A stretch of DNA of 64,000 nucleotides from Gracilaria vermiculophylla (Eukaryota > Rhodophyta > Florideophyceae > Gracilariales > Gracilariaceae), in the NCBI GenBank assembly GCA_019155205.2, contig JAHNZQ020000004.1, positions 1,411,799-1,475,798 of the forward strand, written 5' to 3'. Below the pieces are notes generated by a model. The model was not told the DNA's origin. It did no database searches and saw only the letters and a program-made list of their open reading frames with translations. Below are positions 50,564 to 61,638 of the stretch, one piece after another; positions within the stretch are counted from its first letter, which is position 1; every line of letters starts with the position of its first letter. Position numbers and translations under genes: made by a program.

Positions 50564-51505
50564 TTGCATGTTGGGTACCTCAAGATGCCCATCTCACTTT
50601 TCTATCACTACACTGAACTTCAAAGCCCTTCCTCAATTGCTCGTGACGTGATATCATTTGGCAAAGAGCGCAAATTGGCCGGAAGAATAAGAATTAGCAC
50701 GGAAGGAATCAACGGCACATTTGGTGGTTCTGAGGATGATGTACGAGCGTTTCACGACCGCATTAAAACGCTCCTCAGCAATGCCTGCATTGACTTCAAG
50801 GTCTCAAGTGGCAACGCATCCAATTTTCCAGAGGGATGGAAGGTCCGAATTTGCACAGAACTGGTGACCATGGGTATCACGGCCGAACAGACTTGGTGGA
50901 AACAAGTGGCACCCCATATTGCCCCCGACCAGTTTCGTGACGAGCTCATCAAACAGTTCACCGCACGAAAGCTTATCGTTCTTGATGTTCGTAATCAATA
51001 TGAGTCTGCAATTGGCCGATTCAAAGGTGCGATACTACCACCAATAAGACAGTTCTCCGACTTTCCTCGATTCGTTGAAAGCAACAGGTATTTGTTTCGA
51101 GGGCAACGCGTTTTGATGTACTGCACAGGCGGCATACGATGTGAAAGAGCGTCTGCGTATTTGTTAAATATCGGAATCGCTGATTCCGTAGCGCAATTGC
51201 GTGGAGGAATCGACCGCTTTCTTAACCGATTTCCAGACGGTGGTGACGTCTTCGAAGGGAAAAATCTGGTGTTTGATACGAGAATGGTGCAACCGATAAA
51301 TAATGCAACGATTGTCGGGCGTTGTGTAGTGTGCTGTTCCGAATGGGATGACTATTCGAACAATGTGCGATGCGCTCACTGCAGGTCAAGATTACTCATT
51401 TGTGCGAATAAGTCTTGTTTGGAACTGCTCGCAACAAACAAGGGCGGGAAGTGTGCTGGGTGTAATGTCCTCGTGACGAAAGCGGCAGCAGCCTTGGGCC
51501 CGTGA
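50564..51505 (+). CDS. TrhO/TSTD2-like rhodanese protein (UPF0176-type)
   Basis: A 313-residue protein. The N-terminal acylphosphatase-like part has FYHYTELQ and the conserved RISTEGINGTFGG. The rhodanese domain (~125-230) has LIVLDVRNQYESAIGRFKGA and the active loop MYCTGGIRCERASAYL with the catalytic Cys. The C-terminal ~60 residues are rich in CxxC pairs (CVVC, CAHC, CAGC), a likely zinc site. Bacterial TrhO hydroxylates wobble uridine in tRNA; eukaryotic TSTD2 relatives keep the architecture, but their reaction is less sure. The start could also be Met8 (50585), which begins MPISLFYHY. AATAAA at 51596-51601. Confidence 0.85.
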   Translation: MHVGYLKMPISLFYHYTELQSPSSIARDVISFGKERKLAGRIRISTEGINGTFGGSEDDVRAFHDRIKTLLSNACIDFKVSSGNASNFPEGWKVRICTELVTMGITAEQTWWKQVAPHIAPDQFRDELIKQFTARKLIVLDVRNQYESAIGRFKGAILPPIRQFSDFPRFVESNRYLFRGQRVLMYCTGGIRCERASAYLLNIGIADSVAQLRGGIDRFLNRFPDGGDVFEGKNLVFDTRMVQPINNATIVGRCVVCCSEWDDYSNNVRCAHCRSRLLICANKSCLELLATNKGGKCAGCNVLVTKAAAALGP

Positions 51506-51595
51506 ACGTGGTTCGTGACGAAAAAGTGAACAGTGGAAATCGAAACAAGCAACCCGTCCTTGTTTTGGTGATTGAAGTGGCAGCTCCGTGCGATA

Positions 51596-51601
51596 AATAA
51601 A
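51596..51601 (+). terminator. poly(A) signal of the rhodanese gene
   Basis: AATAAA 91 bp past the stop. Confidence 0.4.
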
Positions 51602-52239
51602 GTACGAGTATGTCGCTTTCAAACAATTTGAAATGGGTAACGCCAGTGTCTATTGGACCAGCGACCTCATGAAGTACAGTCTTTCAAAATCATATCACGT
51701 CGGTGTCAAACTGTAAGAATTGTGATTTTGGTACTGTACGACCAAAATCAAGACTTTAAATGAATTGAAGTCAAAAAACCGTTTCAAAATCAGAACAGCT
51801 TGTATCAGTCTCTTTTGGTGACTCAATAACTAATTTTTCCATCTTTTTGCTGAATAAAGCTATAACAGCGTTTGGGCTTCGAATTAATGTAGCCATTAAC
51901 CCTTTTGAACCTAAAACCTTATCGCTCACATGCAGTGCGCGTCAAGAGTATAAGACCGGCGCCTCAGGTAAAACAAAATAGAGAAAACACCTCAAACTAG
52001 CATCAAATAGAAGCTGGTTAAAACTTGTTTTGAATAAAACAAATCAAGTACAGAAATCTGCAATACTTCTTATGCAATGTATAAACAAGAGTACAGAGAA
52101 TGCCAACAATATAAGATCCAAACCGTTTTGCTACCGTTTGCGCCAAAGAAACAAACTTTCTATTTATCGTGCGTACTCCCTAGCCATACTTTCTGGGATT
52201 TTAATTTCTTCACAGACCATGACAAACCTCCAAACATGT
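51602..52239. other. AT-rich flank, no gene seen
   Basis: Holds a 9-bp-arm hairpin (GATTTTGGT ... ACCAAAATC) at 51724-51749. It probably includes the left part of the Tc1/mariner fossil, but I could not find matched terminal inverted repeats. Confidence 0.35.
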
Positions 52240-53268
52240 CATTTAGTTCTTTTTTGACGGATGCAGAAAAAGATGCGATTCAAGCTCATCATGGACAAGA
52301 TTTATCGCAGTGAAAGATTGATGCAGCTATCAAAAGTTCTGAGACAGTTGTCACCAATTATTTTGAAAGCGCCTGAAGCGTATGGAATGAAAAGAAGAAA
52401 CGATAGACCTCAAAATCTCACAGTCCGGCAGAAACAAAGACTCTTCAATGAAGCTAAGAAAACCAGGGAGAGTAGTTCTATGCTTAAAAACATTCTGCAG
52501 CTTCCGGTATCCATTTAATCTATGCGTCAGGCGCTGAAAAACAAAAACCAGTTTTTCTGCAAGAAACCATAAAACATTTTCTTTTTAACGCCAAAGCATA
52601 AAAAAACCCGTTTGGATTGGGCTGCAGAACACGCTACTTGGATTACATTACAGTGGCCCAACGTAATATTTTTGGATAAGAAGAAATACATAGTTTGGAC
52701 GGCCTTGATGGGTTCTTGTTCTATTGTCATAAAGTGGGTAATGAAGAGTGATTGTTTTCCAAATGACTGAAAGGAGGAGGGAAACTCAGGGTTTGGGTGT
52801 GTTTTTCTTATTTTGGTAGAGGTCCCTTGGTAATTATGAATAGAAATCAGGACTCCACAAAATATACGAAGCTCGTCGTTGATAATTCATTAGGTTGGGC
52901 CGCTATAACACCCGTAGAGTTGTGGATTTTTCAGCAAGAAAACTGCCCTATTCATGTATTTCGGCACTCTGAGGATTGATTTACGTCGAAAAACATTGCT
53001 CTACTGTCGTGGCCTAGCTGTGCATCCGATATGAATCCAATTTAAATTTTTGGGCTGTTCTGGCATTTCTTGTGTATTACAACGCACGTCAACTGGATAC
53101 TTCAGCGGAGCTAAAAGAAGTTATTTTTTCTGAGTGGGCAAACATAAGTGATGAGGTATTTCAAGCTCATATTGACAGCATGCACCGTCGCTGCACAGCT
53201 GTTCTCACTGCTGAAGGGACAAGAACAAATTACGAAGCGAGTAATGGAGTTTTAGCTGTGAATCATAC
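52240..53268 (+). pseudogene. degenerate Tc1/mariner-type transposase
   Basis: Read across several frames and stops, this shows the order of a Tc1/mariner transposase. There is an HTH region (~52280-52510), then HATWITLQWPNVIFLDKKK with the first acidic position. A FQQENCPIH block follows where active elements have QQDNAPxH (the catalytic Asp is Glu here). Next is LSWPSCASDMNPI followed by a stop exactly where the family's third acidic residue belongs, and finally SMHRRCTAVLTAEGTRTNY, the family C-terminus. It is dead: the second and third catalytic positions are altered and the frame is broken. It is cut at its right end by the LTR at 53269. Confidence 0.75.
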
Positions 53269-53823
53269 TGTGGTCCTGTCGGCCCTATTTTCGAGGTAGT
53301 AGAGCACAACGTCCGTTAGGAGTTTTTGTTGACTCCAAAAGTGCGTGTTCCTAAAGATGGTCTCCAGTATCCGCTGTCGCGAGCCGGGGGATTTCTTAAA
53401 GCGGATCCGCAAACACCAAGCGGAGGGAAAGGTCCAATGGGCGGAAAATGCTCCTACAGGCGCTGCTATGATGCGACCTGGGGATCGGCGGGTTAAAAAC
53501 CTGAGGATGATCGACGAAAGTCTCCAACCGGAAAAGTAGATGAAGACTCAAGAGTGCTTGTCCTTAGTTTCCCAGAGGTGGATCTCAACCGGCAGATTGA
53601 GTATCAAGCCGGTTGCCCACTTCGCCAGGTGTCACTACTGTAGTAATTACCTGCATAAAATAACTAAAATAAATTTAAATTCTTGGGTCCCTTAAGGATA
53701 CTGTAGCGCCTCCGGGCGGAACTATGCACCATGTGGCTCAGTAAATAAAATACGAGCCCTCCTTAGGAATATCACGCCATAAAGCCACACCACCATATTT
53801 CCTTAGAAACCACTGCACTACAC
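53269..53823 (-). mobile_element. 3' LTR of a minus-strand Ty3/gypsy element
   Basis: About 555 bp, TG...CA on the minus strand, and inverted relative to the similar ~554-bp LTR at 58277-58830 (roughly four in five bases equal by eye, over the whole length). A polypurine tract AAAGAAAGGGGG on the minus strand adjoins its upstream edge (about 53827-53838), marking it as the 3' LTR of an element lying to the right. It is inserted just behind the Tc1 transposase end. Confidence 0.7.
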
Positions 53824-54541
53824 ACCCCCTTTCTTTAATTGCACCACGTCCTCGAGGTGCATCCTCCAATTTCTCGACCCTCGGGGTAGCTCCTATCGGT
53901 GTTGATGCATGCGCGGCCTACAGCGATGTGATACATTCTCTCCTTCAGGCGTTCCTTTGTACTTCCACAATCCTGCGCGGCGTACCACCGCGGGTCCGTG
54001 TTATAGCACTTGCGGTGTTTACGGGCCCTGGTCCTACTTAATCCGGCTGCATCTCCTTCTTCTTGGCATAAAACGTTGATGCTGCCGCATCAGTCGGCGG
54101 CGTGAGCTTCCGCGCACTCGATCGTGTCATGCGCGGTGCAGGCGTGCGACTTGCGTGGCTGAAGCGTGGGTCCGACCGGATTTGACACCGACTTCCTCAA
54201 GGCGCTTGACGCTCCGATTCCTTCGCGGGTTCTTCTTTGGGGAACATGCGATTCATCGCGTGTTTGTTCCTTCTCCGTTAAGGTGCTTCATCTCATAGTT
54301 TTCTCATCTGTGCCCCAGTTGGCCTCCACTGCATATGAACGTACGCCTCGCCATGGTGTTCCATACCTCGCCTGCCTCCGGTCGTTCGTCCTCTCCGCGA
54401 ATTGCACGATGGCTCCTCGACGCGGCTCCCTCCCCGGTTGGGCGTATAACCGCGGGCCGCTCCCAACCTGGCGTCAGATCACTCTCCTCAGGTGCTACAA
54501 CGCATTTAGTCACCATCCATCCAGCTTCCTACACCTTCGAA
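53824..54541. other. internal region of the minus-strand element, next to its 3' LTR
   Basis: Polypurine tract, then DNA with no coherent frame on either strand. Confidence 0.4.
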
Positions 54542-56404
54542 ATGTCTTCTCCAACTCCGGCGCCTACGTCGCCATCCAATCCTGTGGTGTATAACACCTC
54601 GATCAGAGCACCGTTCCGTCCAGGGGAGCAGATCAACCATCGCGCTACGCGGCTCTTCGTTCCGTTACATGATAGACGCTAAGTCTCCCGTGCCCCGTGA
54701 AAGATTACATCCACCACTTCGGACCGTACCTCCAGGCTATGCGATTCCGCGCCGTACCGGAAGTTGCATGGAAAGATCAGAAGCAGAACCGGGTGGACGC
54801 CTATCGCGCTCACTGGCTCCGCACTTCCGTGCACGGTGACAACGCTCCAACCACGGTGGGACACTGCGATACTCCATATCTGAGGTGTGCCAAGGAACGT
54901 GAGGTTCAGGCGCGACTCCAGGTACACCTTCACAAGGATATCTCACACCAAAGGGCGGGTCGACCCGGAAGCATTGCCTATGGACGCTCGACCCCCGCGG
55001 TGTTGCTCTTCGATCCCACATACGATTGCCTCTACTGTCTCAACCGAAATCGATGGGGGACGCACCTTGCGGACGAGACTCGAGTAGGCACACTCAAGGT
55101 GAATGACTCCTGAAGGGACCACTAGGTATTTCCGCACCTCTGCGTGGCGGCACCCATGAACTTCGCGTATCACACGTCCGAGGTTCTAAATCAGCATGAC
55201 TCCCTAGTGCGTTTTGTCATGTTTATTGCCTCGACGGAGTTCGCGGTCGGCACCCTGATGGCGTATCTCCAAGCAGTGGACGAAGACGTCTCCTAATATA
55301 CTCGGCGCCGCGATGGCCGCCTCTACTGGGACTCATTGTATCAGCCATCCGCCTGACGTTTGCTCCGCTTGCTGGCGTCCATTATCCGGGTCCTGCGCTC
55401 CTTTGGCATCCAGAAACTTTTTTAGGACACCGCATAGAATGAATCCAAGGCGGAGACACTGCTGGTCTACAACCTGCATGTGGCGTGGAGCGACACGCCA
55501 GGCTTCCTTTGGTACGACAACGGCGAAGATAAGTTCCACCCCATCGTGAGGAGTCCCCATGGAGACAATGACGGGCGAGCCTATCCGGCCTTACCCCGTC
55601 TCGCGCCTTCTTGGGTTCCTCAGGTGCCACGGCTCCGAAAACACGACTATGCACGACTATGACCCCTTGATGGAGAGCCTGGCGCATGATACACTCCGTC
55701 GGCTACCGGCTCCCTCTCAGGATATGGGTGCGCCTCCTCGGAGGATAACCTCGCGACCCGCCGCAATGCCGGGTGCTACCGCAGTGGTAGCCACTGTGTC
55801 CCCTATGGAAGAGAACGAGACTGCTCCCGTTCCGGTATATTCGGCCCCTTTGGTGCAACCTCGACTGCGGAGCGTCCCTGCGCCTGTTCTCAGGCCTCGC
55901 CTGCGGAGCGTTCCTGTCCCCGCACCGCCGTCATCTCCGGTGTCGCCGACTTCCTCATTGGCTCTGCCGATCTCCACTGCGGAACCTGCGGAGTTTCTTC
56001 GAGAAGCGTATATCCCACCTAGTCCGCCGTCCGCAGCTCCTTTCGTGGCGTTTGTTGCGCCGTCAACGGAGGTTGCCGTTTCGGTTGCACCGCTGGGCGA
56101 ATTGTTCTCTGGAGCTCAGGGTGCTGCCTTCCAAAAGTTGGTCCAGGCGTGCCTGGTGACGGGCCGTCCTGCTCCGGATTGTCTTGTAGAGTCTCTCTGT
56201 GAGGCGCGAGCCTGGGTCTTTGAACTCCATAAGGCCCGGGCGGACCGAGCCTCGGTGGCGGCCATTAAGAAAAGCCTGTCGGAGTTCTTTGAGAGCCAAG
56301 CGCTGACGGCAAAAGCTCTCCTCGAAGCGAAGTATACGAAGCGATTCGGTGACCTGTATGTGATAGAAACCTGGCAATGGGAGTTGGTAGTTGGTAGCGG
56401 CTGA
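54542..56404 (+). pseudogene. antisense ORF region of the retroelement, frameshifted, unrecognised
   Basis: Plus-strand coding-like DNA placed between the minus-strand integrase and its 3' LTR. It starts MSSPTPAPTSPSNPVVYN at 54542, shifts frame near 54690 (VKDYIHHFGPYLQAMRFRAV) and breaks again before ending in an intact 281-codon frame (55559-56404). That last frame has a Pro/Ser/Val-rich middle (PRLRSVPAPVLRPRLRSVPV) and a helical end (LGELFSGAQGAAFQKLVQACLV ...). I recognise no domain. It is not similar by eye to the gag of the neighbouring plus-strand element. It could be an additional antisense gene of the element, or a remnant of another insertion. Confidence 0.45.
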
Positions 56405-56631
56405 ATTAAAGATCCTTCAGTTGGAGCAGAAGCTCCATGAACGGTAGTTCCAATGTGACTAAGCCGTTACCGCGTGCTCAGCGACACGAAGTGCCTCCAC
56501 GGGAGCATGCGTAAAGCGAGCAACGGCGTCCTGGAGGCTAAAAAGAGAACTCCAGGTAGGGGGATAGACGGCAGAGACGAAAAAAAGCTCCGGTTGGGGG
56601 CCCCCTCCCTTTTCTCTAAACGGAAGCGCCT

Positions 56632-58276
56632 ATGTGGAAAGGCCTTTCCCAACCAGTTTGGCGTGGTATCGCCTAAGGAAGCTCTCCGGGATGTGTTCCA
56701 GAGGTTCTTCCGTGTCGTCCTTTGAGGTGTACCCATACAAGCGGACGTGGTACAGTATTCCTGCAGGGGTTTGTTGGTGGGAAATGATATGGTTCATTGC
56801 GTAGAGGATGTCACCTTCAGGGGTCATTCTGGCGTCTAGGGCTTCCAGCAATGGTTCACCGAAAGCGGTGATGCGGCTCCCGGTATCCAGCGGTGTATTC
56901 ACTCCTGAGGTGGTTGGATGAGGAAGTCCCGCACGTTGTCCCTGAGGTCGGACGGCGGGCATTCCTGAGGGGCTTGGCGTCGGGACTTTCGTCATCCTAT
57001 CACGGGAGAAGACGTCTCGGAGCCCGTTTACCTCAAAGGCGACAGTGTCCCTATAGGTGGCCAGGACTATGTAAGGCCCTGAGGTGGTCTGCGCTAGCTT
57101 GTGCGTGACGTCCGGCGATTCGCCGGATGTTTCTCCAGGTTTGTCGAGGGAGACCTCGGCGCCTTCCTTCAGGCAACGGCCTTTCTTCATTTTCCGGTCG
57201 AAGTCGTGTTTGTATCTCCTCTGCGAGGCGTTGAGTCTCTCCTTTGCGAGGGAGAGTGCATTCTTATACAGCCTTCGGATGGAACGTTTGGCTTGCGCCG
57301 CTGTTGGTGCTTGGGACCCATCCGCCGGGGTGCGGTGTGGGGCGTGCCGCAATGACAGCACTTCGCGGAATGCGCGAGAGCACAAAGTCGAAAGAAGCGG
57401 TCCCCGTGGGGTGGTCCACCTGTAGCTTATAGGCGTACGTGAGGGGGCCCACACATGCGTCCTAATCCTTCTGGTGGTCCGTGATGTAGTGCTCCAGCCT
57501 TAAGGCGATGGTATTGTTGAACCTTTCCGCTTGTCCATTGGTCTGGGGGTGATAAGCAGTTGTAAACAGCTCTTTCATCCCCAAAATTCCGGGGACGGCA
57601 TTGAAGAGCTTCGCCGCGAGCTGGGGGCCATTGTCCGTGAGCAGGTACAACGATATCGCATAGGGGTAAACCCATTGCTCCAGAAAGGCGTCGGCTATCA
57701 TTGCTGCAGTGGTGCTCCGGAGGGGGATGGCACGCGTGATATTTGAGAAACGATCAGTGATCACGAGGATAAATCGATGCCCTCGCTCTGTCTTGGGGAG
57801 AGGACCTAAGATGTCCATGACCACAAACTCCAACGGTCCTGAAGGTGGGAACTGAGTGAGCAGCGTTCGGTGTTTCCGTATATTCCCCATAGCAGCGGCC
57901 CAAGAATAGCAATCCGCCACTGTTAGGAAGGCATCGTTAGCCATGTTCGGCCAATAGAAATCCCTCCGCATGGTAAAATACATCTGCGACCCACCCGGAT
58001 GCCCGGCTAGGCGAGGATAGGGCGAGAGATACAGCACCCTTGCCCGTAGTTTCTTCGGGACTACCTTTTGGAGAGCTCCATCCAGGGGAGCGTGGCGTAC
58101 AAATACGCCGTCCCGGTCAACATCGAATGACGATGTTAGACTCCCCACAGTAGCGAGGCACTTCTTGAAGTATGCATCCGTACTTTGTTCTTTCGGGAAC
58201 TCCGCTACGGTGATAAGGAGAACTTCTTTCTCCTACTCAACAAGGGCCATCACCTCAGGGAGCCCACTCTACTTTC
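56632..58276 (-). pseudogene. Ty3/gypsy pol fragment: integrase and chromodomain-like end
   Basis: Minus-strand pol, entering at 58276 where the plus-strand element cuts it. The integrase zinc domain has HPGG ... YWPNM and a Cys; the core has the D-D-E residues in FVVMDILGP, LLTDNGPQ and TNGQAERFN. A stop near 57462 and a frameshift interrupt the segment carrying VDHPTGTASFDFVLSR. The C-terminal part resumes (RRYKHDFDRKMKKGR, GPYIVLATYRDTVAFEVNG) and ends in a chromodomain-like block (YHVRLYGYTSKDDTEEPLEHIPESFLRRYH). The protein was an element integrase targeted to chromatin. It is dead here because of the stops and truncation. A further in-frame stop lies near 58230. Confidence 0.8.
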
Positions 58277-58830
58277 TGTTGTACAGTGGCTTCTAATGAA
58301 ATATTTTGTTGTTGCCTTATGGCGTGATATTCCTAAGGAGGGCTCGTATTTTATTAGCTCAGCCACGTGGTGCATAATTCCGCCCGCGTGCGCTACAGTA
58401 TTTTTAAGGGACTGTAAAATTTATATTTATTTTAGATATTTCATGCAGGTAAATACTACAGTAGTGAGACCTGTCGAAGTGGGCCCCCTGCTTGATACTT
58501 AATCTGCCGGTTCAGCTCCACGTCTAGGGATGTGAACAAAAGCACCTTTGAGTCTTCATCTACTTTTCCGGTTGGAGACTCTCGTCGATCATCCTCAGCT
58601 TTCTAAGCCACGGATTCCCAGATCGCATCATAGCAGCGCCTGTAGGAGCATTGTCTGCCCAGTGAATATCCCCTTTCGCTTGGTGCTTGCGGATCCCCTT
58701 TAAGAAATCCCCCCGCTCGTGACAGCGGATACCGGAGACCCCCTTTAGGAACACGCACCTTTGGAGTCAACAATAACTCGTAACGGACGTTGTGCTCTAC
58801 TACCTCGAAAGGAGAATTGACAGTACCACA
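58277..58830 (+). mobile_element. 5' LTR of the plus-strand Ty3/gypsy element
   Basis: Begins TGTTGTACAG and ends GTACCACA, inside the pol of the minus-strand element. Two bases later TGGTCTCCTGAC looks like a primer-binding site (TGG matches a tRNA CCA end). Inverted relative copy at 53269-53823. Short frames inside both LTRs are similar only because the LTRs are. Confidence 0.7.
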
Positions 58831-58846
58831 ACTGGTCTCCTGACAT
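58831..58846 (+). promoter_or_regulatory. putative primer-binding site
   Basis: ACTGGTCTCCTGACAT follows the LTR; the TGG starts two bases after it, as in retroelements primed by a tRNA 3' end. I could not assign the tRNA. Confidence 0.4.
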
Positions 58847-58948
58847 AGAAGGTCACAGTACCTAAAGGATTCGCAAAAGTTGCAGCAGAACCGCGGTTCT
58901 GGTTTGCAACGACTGAATCCCAACATTGGAATTTTTCCTTAAGTTGAT

Positions 58949-61020
58949 TTGAAAGTGGAAGAAAATCACCCCCGACCTACTCCTCTGTGGACCCCTCAGA
59001 ACCCCCAATGGAAGCCCCCCGGCAGCATCCTCAAGCACCCGACTCCGTCGGTGGGCGCAGCACGCGCAACGCGCCCCAGGAAATGGCCGCCACACTGGAA
59101 GACCCTGAAAGTCTCCTTCAGAATCCTGGCTCCTCTGTGTAGCGTTTCAGGAATCGCCTTGGGAGAATGCATGATCGGAGGCAAGCGAAATCCTCCGCGA
59201 CACCTCTGGAGAACGCCAATAAAGAGGATGAGTAATCTCACGCGGCATCGCAGCCGCCACTTCAGAAGCTGCAGGTACGTAAACACCCAGAAGCTGAGTC
59301 CTCCCTGGAGTCCCTGGCCCCGCGCCTTACGGATTGGCTCTCACAAAAGTTGGTCGAAAGAATACCTGCAGGTGTTGAAGCCCTCTTCGGAGCGCGCCGC
59401 CACACCCTTGAGGAGGAAATCGCAATGGAGAGCGCTCACAGTGCTGAGGATGCTTTGCTGGATTCCGATCTCTTCCACGAGGTGATCGCAGATGTTATTC
59501 GTGCGGAGGTTCGTTCCCGAACCGCGCAGCTGCTCCCCGCAGCGTCGTTTCAAAGTTATTTTTACGTACAGGAGAGTTACCCTCTATCAACACCTAAGGT
59601 GATCCCGGGCAGAAAAGGACAGGATACTGCCACCCTGTACGCCAGAGGAGGAAAAAATACTGCCGTACGGAACCGGGACTACCTCAGGAATCTTGCTACG
59701 CACCTTCTGGACCTGAGGCCCCACGGAGGAGAACAAGACACCGGTCCCAAAGAAATTCACTCAGGGAGATAAGGCCAGGATACCCCTCGGGTGAATCGCG
59801 ATAATGGGGATATCATCAGGAACCTAGACTATCTGAAGAAAAGACGCCGAAAGAAACGGAGGTAGAAACTAAGAAAGCGAGACACCGATTCGGGGAGAAG
59901 CGCGGACTCCGAATCCGTAAACAGCTCCAGCTCGGAGGACAGTAAACCTCCCAAGGAGAAAAGAAGAAGGGTCAGGAACGTCGTCTCGCTTAACAATCTC
60001 TTCGCCAAAGTGGTGGATTTTGACACCTACAGGTTAAATGATCGCTCTACTCTTTACGACGCGTAGGTCGCTGAACGACTCACGGAGATCCAGTGCCGCA
60101 TAAAGATTCAAATGAAGAAGTACTAATTTTCAGGCGAAGAACCTATCTCGGTGTTGATTTTTTTCACGCGCTTCCGTTCAGCATGTAAAACTAATGGTGT
60201 CCATGAAGGTGCCGCCGTAAGATGCTTTCAGTTCTACATCACAGGCCAAGCGCACTCGCTAGTGCAACCGCGCCTCACGTTGTAGAGCACCATTGTGGAT
60301 GATTCTGGGACGGAGATCTTGACGACGTACACAGAGGTGGTCAATTTTCTCCTAGAAAGGTACGTCACGAACGAGGTGATAGCCGATGCTGATGCTGAAG
60401 TCACATCTAATAGGCAGAACACGAGAATGACCGAGACCGTGTAGGAAAACAGATGAGCTATTTGCGCTATACTCTCTTGTGACACAGGGCGCACAGTTCA
60501 TTATTTGAACTATCAACACGCCCCCTCGCCCTGTACTTCCTTACAGAACGAGACCTCGAGCTTACAGTAGCCAATCTTCACTACTGCTGTGCACCTGTAC
60601 AATTTCTCAGGCTCAGGTCACTTATGGGAGTCGAACCCAGGGTCCTAGCGTTTAGCTGGGCCCATAACCTGTAGGAAAACAGATGAGCTATTTGCGCTAT
60701 ACTCTCTTGTGACACAGGGCGCACAGTTCACCATTTGAACTATCAACAGACCGAGTTCTCAAAGAAGCTGTGGAAGAAGGCCCTACGGTGTGGGAACGTG
60801 TACTCCGAACGGTAGTTGAAGTTGTTGTTTGTAGAGGGACTCCCTTCTTCGATATGCGCGAGGGTGCGTACCCACCTTACAACGCACCCAAAGACCACCT
60901 ATACGGAGCTAGCGGGTTTCGCGGAAACCTATGGGCTAAAGGATACCACCGTGCCGCTCGCCACAGCCATGCTCCACTTTTGGACAAACCGGCGGCCTGA
61001 AGGACCCTTCGGGCATCCGC
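58949..61020 (+). pseudogene. Ty3/gypsy gag, decayed and interrupted
   Basis: Gag-like coding DNA in shifting frames with several internal stops. A helical stretch around 59290-59570 (LAPRLTDWLSQKLVERIP) is followed by a Lys/Arg-rich segment near 59840-59970. The capsid-like core (ISVLIFFTRFRSACKTNGVHEG, TYTEVVNFLLERYV) is interrupted at 60440 by the TRIM-like element and resumes at 60754 with FSKKLWKKALRCGN and GLPSSICARVRTHLTTHPKT. Not functional. Confidence 0.6.
60435..60753 (-). mobile_element. TRIM-like miniature LTR element (309 bp) with 5-bp duplications
   Basis: Two 79-bp direct repeats (60440-60518 and 60670-60748; two differences) start TGT and end ACA. They enclose 151 bp and are flanked by the perfect duplication GACCG (60435-60439, 60749-60753). 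Read on the minus strand, a purine-rich GGGCGAGGGGGCG precedes the downstream repeat, so the element probably runs minus. The minus strand also shows tRNA-like boxes: TAGCTCATCTG in the repeat and GGGTTCGACTCCC in the interior. No coding capacity. Confidence 0.75.
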
Positions 61021-61638
61021 CCTGACGTTGGACTCTAGCACCTCGGAGGAGGTAACCGATCTCACGCTCGTATTGGAACAAGAGGCCCTTGCCCTCACAT
61101 ACGCCTCGTCTCAGAGAGCACCGTCTAGGACGAGGACACCCTCGTCCCCCACTTCGTACACCTCGGCAGGATTTTACAGGATTGTCTGATTTCCGAACTC
61201 TCGAGGCTACCCAACGCCTTGCAGGGTTTGCTTGTCTCGAGAGCCCATACACCATACGCCTCTCCCCCGGGTAATAAGAGCCGCCATCCCGCAAAAACGG
61301 GAGAAAACCTTCCAGGATCTGAAGGACAGACCAACGAAGAGCAGAAATTGTCGAACCGCGTATCGCGACATCCGCTCCTCTCAAGGAAACTACGGTTACC
61401 GTGCTCCACTGGGAGTGCAACCTGTCCCATTGTCACTTGCACCCGCAAGGCGGGTGCCGGTATCTGAACCGGTTGCACTTCAAGGGAACACGTCGAATCT
61501 CGATGCACAACCGCAGAAGCCTTCCCCGACTGGAACTCAGCCCCTCTCCAACCAGAAAATCCCTCAGAGCCACGCGGAGAGGCTCCGCGTTGCTCTTTAC
61601 CATCGAGCCTCAACTCCACGGAGGTCGCCTTTAGGAAA
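61021..61638 (+). other. gag-pol spacer of the plus-strand element
   Basis: Short frames in several phases, one reaching 151 codons. I see no clear zinc knuckle. Confidence 0.35.

Noticed and set aside
53345..53539. 64-codon frame conserved with 58560-58754
   Set aside because: Both lie inside the two inverted LTR copies; the similarity follows from LTR homology, and longer reading in any frame meets stops.
53269..58830. A DNA transposon with ~555-bp terminal inverted repeats
   Set aside because: The arms have TG...CA ends, one has a polypurine tract and the other a TGG primer site beside it, and the interior is Ty3 pol; two LTRs in opposite orientation explain it better.
60412..60700. A tRNA gene on the minus strand of the TRIM element
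   Set aside because: A and B boxes are visible, but the acceptor arm and D stem do not pair; it is a tRNA-like promoter or priming remnant at most.
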